DNA of 64,000 nt from Phycisphaerales bacterium (GTDB lineage: Bacteria; Planctomycetota; Phycisphaerae; Tepidisphaerales; Tepidisphaeraceae): assembly GCA_025361735.1 (NCBI GenBank), contig JANYKD010000055.1, forward strand, positions 1-64,000. Reading direction: 5' to 3'. Positions 1-7,213 of the stretch are shown here, in pieces (the first letter of the stretch is position 1; every line of letters begins with the position of its first letter). A model generated the notes under the pieces. That model did no database searches. It worked only from the letters and a program-made list of their open reading frames with translations, and had not been told where the DNA came from. Position numbers and translations under genes: made by a program.

Positions 1-1246
1 GCCTGGCGAAGATGACAACCTGTTCGTCCAATTCCAGCAGTTGCTGGAGGGCAACATAGAGGAAGTTGCCCGAGCCGCAAGCGCTGTCGAGGACGCGGAG
101 CTTCCCGAGGCTTTCGCGGAAGGCGTCAAGGCGGGCTTCGAGTTTACGGGCGGCCGGGGTGCGTTTGGCCGGCGGCAGGTCGGCGTAGGCTTTGATCGCG
201 GGGGCGAGTTCCTCCTGTAGGGCGGCCCACTGACGTTGCAGGGGCTGCATGATGACCGGCTGGATGACCAGGAGGATGTCTTCCCGGCCGGTGAAGTGAG
301 CGCCGATCTGGGCACGTTTGTTGGGGTCGAGGATGCGCTGAAAGAGGGTGCCGAAGATGGAGGGCTCGACACCGGACCAGTCGAGTTGGGCGATGCGTTG
401 GAGGACCAACAGGTCGCCGTGCTTGAGGGCGATGGCCGGCTGCTCATCAAACAGGCCGCCGTTGAACCATGGGATGATGTCGTTGCCGAATTCGCCGCCG
501 GTGCGCATGAGGGTGAAGAGCTGGTCGAGGCGTTTGTGGGTGGAGTCGGGGTCGGTAAGGCAGCGGGCGATGAGGCGGGTGAAGGAACTGGCCGGGAGGA
601 GTTCGATATCCTCGGCGAAGAGGCAGAAGATGACCTTCATCAGAAAGTGGGCGATTTGGTGGGGCAGCACGGCGCCGGGGCCGGTGTCTGGGAAGCGGTC
701 GCGGAGGCGTTCGGCGAGGCCGCCGAATTCGTTGGCGACATCCTGGGTGAGCGTGGCGGCGGTCTTGGCGGGTTTGAAGGAGTCGGGGGTGTTGAAAAGG
801 CGGCGGAGGGTTTCGGTGTTGCCGGGGAATTCCTCGAGCTTGAGGATGATGGTGCGCTTGGGGTAACCCTGGAAATGCGTATGGATGATGGTCGTGGAGA
901 TGTCGCAGACGACGGAGAGGGGCGGGTTGTCGAGGTCGTCGCGGTACTGGTAGAGCTGGCGGTAGGCGTCGTCGAGGGATTTGTACTTGTCCTTGCGTTT
1001 GTATTCCCAGGCGAAGCAGTTTCGTTTCCAGACATCGACAAAGCCGTAGTCGCCCTTGGAGCCTTTGGAGGCCGGGGCGGTGGTGCGGACGGGTTTCTCA
1101 AAAGTGTAGTCGTCGCCAGTGGGGTCGGAGGACGCGGGCGTGGGCAGGCCGAGCATCTGACAGAGGTCGATGAAGTGTTCGTGCGAGGCGGCCTTTTCGG
1201 AGAGTTCGGTGGCGCTCCACTTGGCGACGAACTGTTCTGGCGTCAT
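1..1246 (-). CDS. MmeI-like type II restriction-modification enzyme, N-terminal part (cut by window edge)
   Basis: The frame is open from an ATG at 1246 to the window edge, giving 415 residues. An N-terminal nuclease signature D71-X9-E81-X-K83 (in GFVDVWKRN...AWEYKRK) matches the PD-(D/E)XK layout of MmeI-type enzymes. GAHFTG at 315-320 is the usual lead-in to the methyltransferase domain, and DSACGSGNF at 387-395 is SAM-binding motif I. Such proteins cut and methylate DNA with one polypeptide. The catalytic NPPF/Y motif and the target-recognition domain would lie beyond the edge, so intactness cannot be judged. No separate restriction or specificity gene is visible next to it. It could also be a methyltransferase of a larger defence island that continues to the left. 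Confidence 0.85.
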   Translation of the reverse strand, partial: MTPEQFVAKWSATELSEKAASHEHFIDLCQMLGLPTPASSDPTGDDYTFEKPVRTTAPASKGSKGDYGFVDVWKRNCFAWEYKRKDKYKSLDDAYRQLYQYRDDLDNPPLSVVCDISTTIIHTHFQGYPKRTIILKLEEFPGNTETLRRLFNTPDSFKPAKTAATLTQDVANEFGGLAERLRDRFPDTGPGAVLPHQIAHFLMKVIFCLFAEDIELLPASSFTRLIARCLTDPDSTHKRLDQLFTLMRTGGEFGNDIIPWFNGGLFDEQPAIALKHGDLLVLQRIAQLDWSGVEPSIFGTLFQRILDPNKRAQIGAHFTGREDILLVIQPVIMQPLQRQWAALQEELAPAIKAYADLPPAKRTPAARKLEARLDAFRESLGKLRVLDSACGSGNFLYVALQQLLELDEQVVIFAR

Positions 1247-1396
1247 GGTGTAGATTCTGCGCGCGGGGGTGGGGAAAGCAAGGGGAGATGGCAAATGCAG
1301 AGTGGAAGGAGGACGGTGAGTGAAATGGTATTCGGGGGGAATGGAGCGGACCGCGATCGGCGATCGCGGCTACAGTTGAAGTGAACCGTATTGGCC

Positions 1397-1472
1397 CTTA
1401 CCCCAACCCTCTCCCGGAGGGAGAGGGAGCAGGAGGAGCGCGGAGTCGTTCTTGCGAGACTGTTTAGCGCGG
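1397..1472. repeat. Dispersed repeat family A, copy 1
   Basis: A perfect hairpin, CCCTCTCCC-GGA-GGGAGAGGG, is followed by a conserved tail reading GCAGGAGGAGCGCGGAGTCG and then TTCTTGCG and a short A/T-containing end. The same hairpin plus tail recurs at 1960-2030 and 18153-18219. A variant lacking the tail occurs at 1878-1917 and inside a coding gene at 40671-40710. Confidence 0.8.
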
Positions 1473-1665
1473 GCAATGGAACGGGGACGTAGATTGTGGT
1501 TGATTGCTCACGAACTGCGGTCCCGACAGAATCCGCGAAGCCGAAACGCTCAGATCCGGCCGCTGGCACGCAGATGATTGGCCGCAAGAAAGCTCGGAAT
1601 CCGCAAGAGGTATTTTGTGCCTCTTGTGCCTTCTCGCGGCCATTCTCCTTTGGGTGCGGAAGAAT

Positions 1666-1751
1666 GATCTCACGCAGAGACGCAGTGCTCGCAGAGAAGA
1701 ACGGGCCACTGCGGATTTGTCTCTGCGGGCACTGCGCCTCTGCGTGAGATC
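1666..1751. repeat. Long inverted repeat of the ACGCAGAGACGCAG family
   Basis: The left arm begins GATCTCACGCAGAGACGCAG and the right arm ends CTGCGCCTCTGCGTGAGATC, separated by a loop of a few tens of bases. Transcribed from either strand it would fold into one long imperfect hairpin. This word-like sequence is typical of dispersed non-coding repeats in planctomycetes and related phyla (general knowledge, not searched here). Confidence 0.75.
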
Positions 1752-1877
1752 GAATTGGTGGGGAGAAGCGACGAAGCACGTTGTCGCGTGCGAGCATTCG
1801 TCGCTGGCCTGGGGAGTGGAACGGGGACACCCCAAGGCAGCGTTAAGGAATCAGCGCTGCAAAGTTACAAGCCGCAG

Positions 1878-1917
1878 ACCCTCACCCCAGCCCTCTCCCG
1901 GAGTACCGGGCGAGGGA
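1878..1917. repeat. Dispersed 40-base repeat, intergenic copy
   Basis: The 40 bases starting ACCCTCACCCCAGCCCTCTC match the reverse complement of 40671-40710 at 38 of 40 positions by direct alignment. The other copy lies inside the flxBA-like coding sequence, so this copy shows that the sequence is a mobile or dispersed repeat and not part of that gene family. Confidence 0.85.
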
Positions 1918-1959
1918 GTGCGCTGAAAGCAGTTTGCTACAGTTATTGTTTTACAGCGC

Positions 1960-2030
1960 CCAACCCTCTCCCGGAGCGAAAGGGAGCAGGAGGAGCGCGG
2001 AGTCGTTCTTGCGGGACTGTTTAGCGCGGA
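1960..2030. repeat. Dispersed repeat family A, copy 2
   Basis: Same orientation and tail as copy 1 (GGAGCGCGGAGTCGTTCTTG and a following GACTGTTTAGCGCGG), but the hairpin is partly degraded (CCCTCTCCCGGAGCGAAAGG). It ends just before the greA stop codon and could help transcription termination there. Confidence 0.75.
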
Positions 2031-2082
2031 CTCCCGACAGGTTGTTCTTAAGCGGCGTCAATCTGCGACATCGGCGGATCCG

Positions 2083-2550
2083 TTACATGATGGCGAGGAT
2101 CTTGAAGTCCATGGTGCCGCGCGGGGCTTTGACGCGGATGGTGTCGCCGACGCGGGCTTTGAAGAGGGATTCGCCCATGGGGCTGTTCACTGAGACGGGA
2201 ACCACGTCGTCGGTCTCGGAGGGGCCGGTGGCTTCGCCGACCAGGCGGACGAGTTGTTCGGTGTCGTCGGAGAGATCGAGCAGTTTCACGGTGTGGCCCA
2301 GGAAGACCATGTCCTCCGGCGCGCCTTCGTTGGAGACGACAACCACGCTGCGCAGCTTGAGATCGAGTTCGGCGAGCTGCCGCTCGATCGTCCGGTTCTC
2401 TTCCTTGGCGAAGTGATATTCGGCGTTCTCCGAGAGATCGCCCAGGGCGGCGGCCTTGCGGATCCGGTCCTGGACGTCGATCTTGGTCTTGTACAGGGTC
2501 TCGCGCTTGAGCTCCATGGCGACCTTTTCTTCGGCACTGACTATCTGCAT
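2083..2550 (-). CDS. greA: Transcription elongation factor GreA
   Basis: This 155-residue protein has the GreA/GreB layout: an N-terminal coiled coil and a C-terminal FKBP-like domain. GDLSENAEYHFAKEE at residues 37-51 carries the coiled-coil tip, with D38 and E41 matching the acidic pair that coordinates Mg2+ in the RNA polymerase secondary channel. The end, NSPMGESLFKARVGDTI and following, is the usual GreA terminus. The factor stimulates cleavage of backtracked transcripts. The ATG at 2550 has a GAGGAG Shine-Dalgarno eight bases upstream. Its leader contains a terminator-like hairpin, described separately. Length is normal for the family. Confidence 0.95.
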   Translation of the reverse strand: MQIVSAEEKVAMELKRETLYKTKIDVQDRIRKAAALGDLSENAEYHFAKEENRTIERQLAELDLKLRSVVVVSNEGAPEDMVFLGHTVKLLDLSDDTEQLVRLVGEATGPSETDDVVPVSVNSPMGESLFKARVGDTIRVKAPRGTMDFKILAIM

Positions 2551-2569
2551 GACACAGACTCCTCAAACG

Positions 2570-2607
2570 CGATAATGAAAAATAACGACCACCGCCCAAA
2601 GCGGTGG
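2570..2607 (-). terminator. Terminator-like attenuator in the greA leader
   Basis: Read on the minus strand, CCACCGC-TTTGG-GCGGTGG forms a perfect 7-bp stem and is followed by TCGTTATTTTTC. This is the shape of an intrinsic terminator, yet it lies between the putative greA promoter and the greA start codon. E. coli greA also has a leader terminator that yields the small RNA GraL, so a similar attenuator is plausible here. A second stem, GGCCGC/GCGGCC at 2606-2625, partly overlaps it. Confidence 0.5.
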
Positions 2608-2628
2608 CCGCGTCTTCTTGCGGCCGGC

Positions 2629-2634
2629 ATTATA
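2629..2634 (-). promoter_or_regulatory. Candidate -10 box for greA
   Basis: A perfect TATAAT lies on the minus strand at 2634-2629, about 80 bases before the greA ATG. The matching -35 region is weak. If used, transcription would start near 2622 and run through the attenuator-like hairpin. Confidence 0.45.
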
Positions 2635-2712
2635 GCGAGGCAACGGGTGGCTTGGCCATAGCAGCGTTGCCCGGCTTTCATGATTATCGGCCGAACGGCT
2701 CGGGTAATTGAA

Positions 2713-2741
2713 TTGACGGTCCGGGGGCGTTTGCCTAAACT
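2713..2741 (+). promoter_or_regulatory. Sigma-70-type promoter for atpC
   Basis: TTGACG at 2713-2718 is separated by 17 bases from TAAACT at 2736-2741. Spacing is ideal and the start site would fall about 25 bases before the atpC ATG. It implies that atpC is transcribed on its own. Confidence 0.55.
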
Positions 2742-2772
2742 CGCGTCCCGTTCGTTTTAAGAGGAGTGCCCA

Positions 2773-3171
2773 ATGGCGTTTCAGTGTACCGTCGTGACCC
2801 CCGAGAAGCAGGCGTTCGACGGCAAGATTGTCGGGGCGGTGGTGCCCGCGCATGATGGCCTGATCGGCATCCTCACCCATCGCGCCCCCCTGCTGGTCAA
2901 GCTCGGCATCGGCCCGTTGCGGCTGGATCTGTCCGACAGCAAGAAGGCCTTCTTCCTGATTGACGGCGGAATTGCCCAGATGAAAGGCGACAAGCTGACG
3001 ATCCTCAGCGAAGCCGCAACCCCTGCGGATGAAATCAATTACGAGACAGCGCGGGCCCAGTTTGCCGAGGCGCAGGCGCTCAAGCCGGCCGATCCCAAGA
3101 CGACCGCCCGGCGCGAACACGACCTGGCGGTGGCGAAGGCGAAGATGCACCTGGTCGAGCAGCCGCACTAG
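2773..3171 (+). CDS. atpC: F0F1 ATP synthase epsilon subunit, lone copy
   Basis: The 132-residue protein matches AtpC: an N-terminal beta-sandwich (MAFQCTVVTPEKQAFDGKIV, then VPAHDGLIGILTHRAPLL) and a C-terminal helical hairpin rich in Ala, Glu and Lys. Epsilon sits on the central stalk of ATP synthase and damps ATP hydrolysis. A GAGGAG ribosome site lies 8 bases before the ATG. What is odd is the context: upstream is greA on the other strand and downstream is non-coding, so it is not in an atp operon within this window. The remaining subunits are presumably elsewhere. Confidence 0.92.
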   Translation: MAFQCTVVTPEKQAFDGKIVGAVVPAHDGLIGILTHRAPLLVKLGIGPLRLDLSDSKKAFFLIDGGIAQMKGDKLTILSEAATPADEINYETARAQFAEAQALKPADPKTTARREHDLAVAKAKMHLVEQPH

Positions 3172-3177
3172 ACTGGC

Positions 3178-3201
3178 GGGGCCAGCGTCCTCGCTGGCCC
3201 A
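3178..3201. terminator. Palindromic repeat/possible terminator after atpC
   Basis: GGCCAGCG-TCCT-CGCTGGCC forms a perfect 8-bp stem starting a few bases after the atpC stop codon. No T-tract follows. The same word occurs twice at 20139-20213, so it is a dispersed palindrome that may act as a terminator here. Confidence 0.5.
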
Positions 3202-3289
3202 TGCTTGAAGCTTCCGTGCTTTCCGAGGGCCGGCGGGCACGCCGGCCCCACCTGAATCGACTGATTGACCGATGTGAATGCCGATGGGG

Positions 3290-3530
3290 TCAGGCCGTGG
3301 TGTCGACCGACATGCCGGCGGGGAAATTCTGGAACGCGGTGGCGGGGTTTACCTGGCCGCCCTGGGCGTCTTTGATGGCCGCCATGAAATCCTGGCGGAA
3401 CTACTGGGGGTCTATCCCGTGATCTTTTAGGAGTTGGCGATCGATGACATTGGGGGGGCCTTTCACTGAGAAGAAGATTTCCGAACGCTGATACGAGTGT
3501 CTCTTCTGCTCTTGCCGGCTCGAAAACGTC
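3290..3530 (-). pseudogene. Remnant of a small unknown gene with an internal TAG
   Basis: On the minus strand one frame reads SEIFFSVKGPPNVIDRQLLK, then DHGIDPQ, a TAG stop (near 3407), then FRQDFMAAIKDAQGGQVNPA and TAFQNFPAGMSVDTTA before a TGA at 3292-3290. The composition on both sides of the TAG is that of a real soluble protein, and the frame is unbroken otherwise. Upstream the reading degrades and no start codon or ribosome site is evident. I do not recognise the family. It is most simply a decaying gene. Confidence 0.5.
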
Positions 3531-3989
3531 GAGCACCGGAGGAGATTTCGGCCGCGATTCCGCGCGGACTTGAGGGAATCCCGCAGATGACACGATTGAT
3601 ACGTTTGTGTTCACGGAAACGTTTGCGAAACCGATCGGTCGCGAGAACGCAGCGGGACGGTCGTCGCGGCGGGCGGGCGCCAATTTAGGTGAGATGCGCA
3701 GCTTGGGCATCAAGTACGGGTGACAGATTGGGGACGGCCGGATCTTCTAACAACCGCCGAAATAGGGGAGAACGGTGATTTATGGCTGAAATCGCGGCTC
3801 CCGGCGACTCGTACCAGCGATTATCGCACCATTCCAATCTTGTTTTCTTTTTTTGCCTTACGCGGAAGCGGGGGTAGGTTCGACTGCTGAGAATACAGAT
3901 CCCGCCAGCGGAGGGTCTGAAGGCGTTGGAGTCTTCAACCGTGGCGGCGCACAAATATCCGGCCCGAGCAAGGCCAGAGGAGATTGAGC

Positions 3990-4847
3990 ATGAGACACGC
4001 GTTGATTACGACGGTGGCGGTGTTGGTTGCGCTGGGAGCGGCGACGCTGCCGAGCTACGGTGATGCGGGTCCGTGGACCATGAGTTCGCCGCGCGATGGG
4101 ACGTTGTACTTCGTTCAGAATGCACCACAGATCTACACGAACTACAACATGCTCGCGAGCAACTGGTCCGAGCACGCGGCCAGCAACACGAACAACTCGT
4201 TCCTGCAGTTGGCCGATGATGGCAATGCGTCGTTGACATCCGCGATCGCGGGTTGGGATGCGAGCAACACGGTGTTCTCGATGACCGTGACGGGCGCCAA
4301 CGCGCCGTATCCCTATTCCCGCTTCTGGCAGCCGGACAAGGGCATGGCGTGGGGCGTGAAGTTCCTCAATTACACCTACAGTTTTACCGCAACGTTCGAC
4401 ACGCCTGCGATCGGGGACGGCAACGATTTCCTCGTCAGCAGTGGCACGGCGACATCCATCGTCGGCTCGTTCACGGGCACGTTCCAATCGACGGACGACG
4501 TGAACAAGAACCCGATCACCAACGGTGATGTTTACGGATTCAACGTCGATTTCAGCAAAGCACTGTTCACCGCCAATCAGGTGCAGACGCCAATCGGCGA
4601 CCCCTATGGCTATGGAGGGACCACGGGGATCCCGTTCACGCAGTTTGGCTCGCGGGGAGACGGTGCGTGCTTCGGCGTCACGAACGAGCTGGGCTATCAG
4701 GGGACGGTCTGGAATATCACGCAGGCGAGTGCGTTGCCTGCCGACGTGTCCGTGCCGCTGCCCGCGGCCGCGTGGGGCGGGATTGTGCTGCTGGGCAGTG
4801 TGGTTGGCGCCAAGGGTCTGAAGCGTTTGCGCCGCCAGGAAGCCTGA
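3990..4847 (+). CDS. Secreted protein with VPLPA/PEP-CTERM sorting signal
   Basis: This 285-residue protein starts with a signal peptide (MRHALITTVAVLVALGAATL) and ends with VSVPLPAAAWGGIVLLG, a short hydrophobic helix and a basic tail KRLRRQEA. That is the VPLPA variant of the PEP-CTERM tripartite signal, processed by an exosortase, so the mature protein is probably surface-bound. The middle is Asn/Thr/Ser-rich and has no domain I recognise. I prefer the ATG at 3990 over the TTG at 3984 because AGAGGAGA sits correctly for the ATG. No exosortase gene is in the window. Confidence 0.85.
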   Translation: MRHALITTVAVLVALGAATLPSYGDAGPWTMSSPRDGTLYFVQNAPQIYTNYNMLASNWSEHAASNTNNSFLQLADDGNASLTSAIAGWDASNTVFSMTVTGANAPYPYSRFWQPDKGMAWGVKFLNYTYSFTATFDTPAIGDGNDFLVSSGTATSIVGSFTGTFQSTDDVNKNPITNGDVYGFNVDFSKALFTANQVQTPIGDPYGYGGTTGIPFTQFGSRGDGACFGVTNELGYQGTVWNITQASALPADVSVPLPAAAWGGIVLLGSVVGAKGLKRLRRQEA

Positions 4848-4860
4848 TCGGCGAATGCGG

Positions 4861-5853
4861 TTACAGGCGTGGCAGCATCGCGTCGATGACGCGCTTGCAA
4901 ACATCATCCAGCGGGGCCTCGACCTTGAGGCCCGAGGCCCGGGCGTGGCCGCCGCCGCCGAAGAGTTCGGCGAACTTGGCCACGTCGACCTGGCCTTTGC
5001 TGCGAAGACTGACGCGCACGGGGCCGAAATCGCGCGGTTCGGTCGCCACGATCGACACCTGCACGGCGCCGATCTGCAGCGGGATGTTCACGAGGTTCTC
5101 GGTGTCGGCGACGCTGGCGCGCGTGTCCTCGAAGTCCTTCTTGGTGATGCTCATGACGGCCAGCTTGCCGCCAGCCAGGAGTTTCATCGACTGCATGGCC
5201 CGCGTCTGCAAGGCCAGTCGCTCCGGCCGCTCGTTCTGGTAGATCGCCTGATACATGGCGTCGGTGTCGACGCCGGCTTCCATGAGCATGGCGCAAAGCC
5301 GGTGCGTGTACGGCCGGGTGTTGGAGAACTGGAACCAGCCGGTGTCGGTGACGATGGCGGCGTAGATGCAGGTGGCGATGGGCTTGTCCAGCGGGAGCCC
5401 CCATCCCTGGATGAGTTCCGCGACGATCTCGGCGGCGGCGGCAGCCTCGGGGATGACCAGGCGGATATTGCCCCAGGCTTCCTGGGTCAGATGATGGTCG
5501 ACAACAAGAATCGGCTTGGTCCAGCCGGCGAACTTTTCCTTGAGCCCGGGAAGCTGGCTCCAGGTGCCGGTATCGACAACCAGGAGGGCATCAAATGGGG
5601 ACAGGTCGAATGCGGCGAGGCCGTCCTTCTCGAAGTCGGTGTAGGCGATGCCGGGGTCGCGGAAGATGAAGGCATACTTGGTCGGCAGGTGGCTGAGGAG
5701 CATGACATGGGCGTCAATGCCCTTGGCGCGCATGGCCAGCACCATGGCGGCCGACGAGCCCAGGGCATCGCCGTCGGGGCGGATGTGCGTGGTAACCAGG
5801 ACGCGGCGGCAGCCGGACAGGGTATCGATGATCTGCTGGTACTGATCGGTCAT
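4861..5853 (-). CDS. DHH-family phosphoesterase, NrnA-like (nano-RNase/pAp phosphatase)
   Basis: The 330-residue protein has the DHH motifs: THIRPDGDALGSS at 22-34, VVDTGT at 92-97, VVDHH at 117-121, and the DHHA1 motif GGGGHARASG near 304-313. NrnA-like enzymes degrade 2-5-mer RNA and dephosphorylate pAp; that activity is inferred from the family. The open frame runs 90 bases further upstream, but this part is translated from the GTAGGGGC repeat. The ATG at 5853 with GGAG upstream is the real start. Confidence 0.88.
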   Translation of the reverse strand: MTDQYQQIIDTLSGCRRVLVTTHIRPDGDALGSSAAMVLAMRAKGIDAHVMLLSHLPTKYAFIFRDPGIAYTDFEKDGLAAFDLSPFDALLVVDTGTWSQLPGLKEKFAGWTKPILVVDHHLTQEAWGNIRLVIPEAAAAAEIVAELIQGWGLPLDKPIATCIYAAIVTDTGWFQFSNTRPYTHRLCAMLMEAGVDTDAMYQAIYQNERPERLALQTRAMQSMKLLAGGKLAVMSITKKDFEDTRASVADTENLVNIPLQIGAVQVSIVATEPRDFGPVRVSLRSKGQVDVAKFAELFGGGGHARASGLKVEAPLDDVCKRVIDAMLPRL

Positions 5854-5876
5854 GAACAGGGGCTCCTTTGCGTATG

Positions 5877-6057
5877 AGCCCCGTAGGGGCGACATAAGAT
5901 AGCCCACGGCGCAAGCCGTGGGACCAGGCGTCAGCATAGCCACCAGCCCCGTAGGGGCGGCACAGTTTCTGTCGCCCCTACGGGGCTCGTTCTCGCCATT
6001 TCACCTATACCCACGACTCACGTCGTGGGCTAACATGTATCGCCCCTTACGGGGCTG
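5877..6057. repeat. Cluster of GCCCCGTAGGGGC and CCCACG...CGTGGG palindromes
   Basis: Four GCCCCGTAGGGGCG-type palindromes (about 5878, 5945, 5972 and 6040) alternate with two longer ones, CCCACGGCGCAAGCCGTGGG near 5903 and CCCACGACTCACGTCGTGGG near 6010. Units occur in both orientations between two minus-strand genes. They are short non-coding repeats of a kind common in planctomycete genomes. Confidence 0.85.
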
Positions 6058-6082
6058 AAACGACGCTTACGGCGCCGTCATG

Positions 6083-7057
6083 TCACGCGATCCTCGCGAT
6101 CAGGCGCGCGGGATCAAGCTCGCTACGTACAATGGTCCATTCAATATCCCGCGCCAATTGCCTCTTCAGTGCCTCCACCCCATCAAACTTCCGCTGCTCG
6201 CGCAGCCAGTCGACGATCTCCACGCCGATGGTCCGGCCGTAGAGGTCGCCGGAGAAACCGACCAGGTGCGCCTCGATCTGCCGGCGGTTCTCGCCGAACG
6301 TGGGCATCGGTCCGATGCTCAGGGCGGCCGGCCACACGCGGCCATCGACCTTGCACCGCGCGACATACACACCGTCGCCGGGGATGAGTTGGTTCGCGCA
6401 ATCAAGGTTGGCCGTGGGGATGCCAATCGTGCGGCCGCGCTGATGACCCATGATCACCGGCCCGCGCAGCTCGTACGCACGGCCCAGGCAAATGGCCGCA
6501 TCGCGCACGCGACCCATCGTCAGCAGCCAGCGTATGAGCGAGCTGCTCACGGGCGCTCGCTGCATGTCCAGCAACCCCACTTCCGCGGCCGTGCCGATGT
6601 GGACGCCGATGCCCGAGTTGACGGCCCACTTCTGCAACTGCCGCACATTTCCGCCCCGGCCTTTGCCGAAATTGAACGAGTCGCCTTCGACAATATGCGA
6701 TGGGCGGACCTCGTCCCGGAGGATTCGCCAGAAATCCTCGGCCGAGAGGTTGAGCACGGCGGGTTCGGGCGGCAGTTCGACAAGGAACTGGATGCCCAGG
6801 GCGGCCAGCAGCTCGCGTTTGATATCGACCGGCGTGAGCCTCGGCGGCGCGGCCTCGGGCCGCAGGACGGTCACGGGGTGCGGTTCGAAGGTGACCGCGG
6901 CAATCGCCCGGCCGGGCGCCTCGCCCGCCAGCCGATGAACGAGGTCGACGATGCTGCGATGGCCGAGATGAACCCCGTCGAAATTGCCGATCGAGACGAC
7001 GGTACCGGCCGGCAACGAACGTAAACCATCCAATCCAAAACGCAGTTCCATCGGCAA
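6083..7057 (-). CDS. ribF: Bifunctional riboflavin kinase/FAD synthetase
   Basis: RibF converts riboflavin to FMN and FMN to FAD in the cytoplasm. The 324-residue protein has both domains: an N-terminal FMN adenylyltransferase with SIGNFDGVHLGH at 22-33, TFEPHP and SSSLIR, and a C-terminal kinase with GRTIGIPTANL and EAHLVGFSGDLYG. The start could be the ATG at 7057 or at 7051; they differ by two residues. The neighbours are unrelated. FMN and FAD made by it would serve the flavoenzymes at 34-42 kb. Confidence 0.94.
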   Translation of the reverse strand: MPMELRFGLDGLRSLPAGTVVSIGNFDGVHLGHRSIVDLVHRLAGEAPGRAIAAVTFEPHPVTVLRPEAAPPRLTPVDIKRELLAALGIQFLVELPPEPAVLNLSAEDFWRILRDEVRPSHIVEGDSFNFGKGRGGNVRQLQKWAVNSGIGVHIGTAAEVGLLDMQRAPVSSSLIRWLLTMGRVRDAAICLGRAYELRGPVIMGHQRGRTIGIPTANLDCANQLIPGDGVYVARCKVDGRVWPAALSIGPMPTFGENRRQIEAHLVGFSGDLYGRTIGVEIVDWLREQRKFDGVEALKRQLARDIEWTIVRSELDPARLIARIA

Positions 7058-7213
7058 ACTCCAAATCAGTCTTCGTATTGTAGCGAAGAATTGATCGGTG
7101 TGGCGTGGCTCGATTGACTGCCTGCGCGAATTGGGGAATATAGACGGCCGGAGCGCCGCGGTCCGCGATCCAGAAGCTCACATGAGTTGTCGATCTCAGC
7201 AAAGTTGGAACCC

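Larger units (their letters stand above)
1247..2082. repeat. Repeat-filled intergenic region, no convincing gene
   Basis: This 836-base gap holds several dispersed repeats and nothing that reads as a gene. It contains two copies of the CCCTCTCCC/GGGAGAGGG family (about 1397-1472 and 1960-2030), one copy of a related 40-base element (1878-1917) and an 86-base inverted repeat (1666-1751). A GCGATCGGCGATCGC-type palindrome lies near 1350-1377. Open frames here, in either direction, are low-complexity and made of repeat sequence. Confidence 0.75.
3172..3989. other. Long gap after atpC
   Basis: Apart from the palindromes at 3178-3245 and the remnant at 3290-3530, I see no gene, RNA or clear promoter. 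The last 150 bases are more A/T-rich and presumably hold the promoter of the VPLPA-CTERM gene, but no convincing -35/-10 or sigma-54 site was found. Confidence 0.5.

Noticed and set aside
236-1384. A long open frame on the plus strand (about 380 codons)
   Set aside because: It is the mirror frame of the MmeI-like gene on the minus strand. Its composition (Gly, Glu, Val repeats) is that of a shadow, while the minus frame has nuclease and methyltransferase motifs.
5877-6057. CRISPR array or attachment site from the GTAGGGGC cluster
   Set aside because: Units are palindromic, in both orientations and irregularly spaced; no integrase is near.
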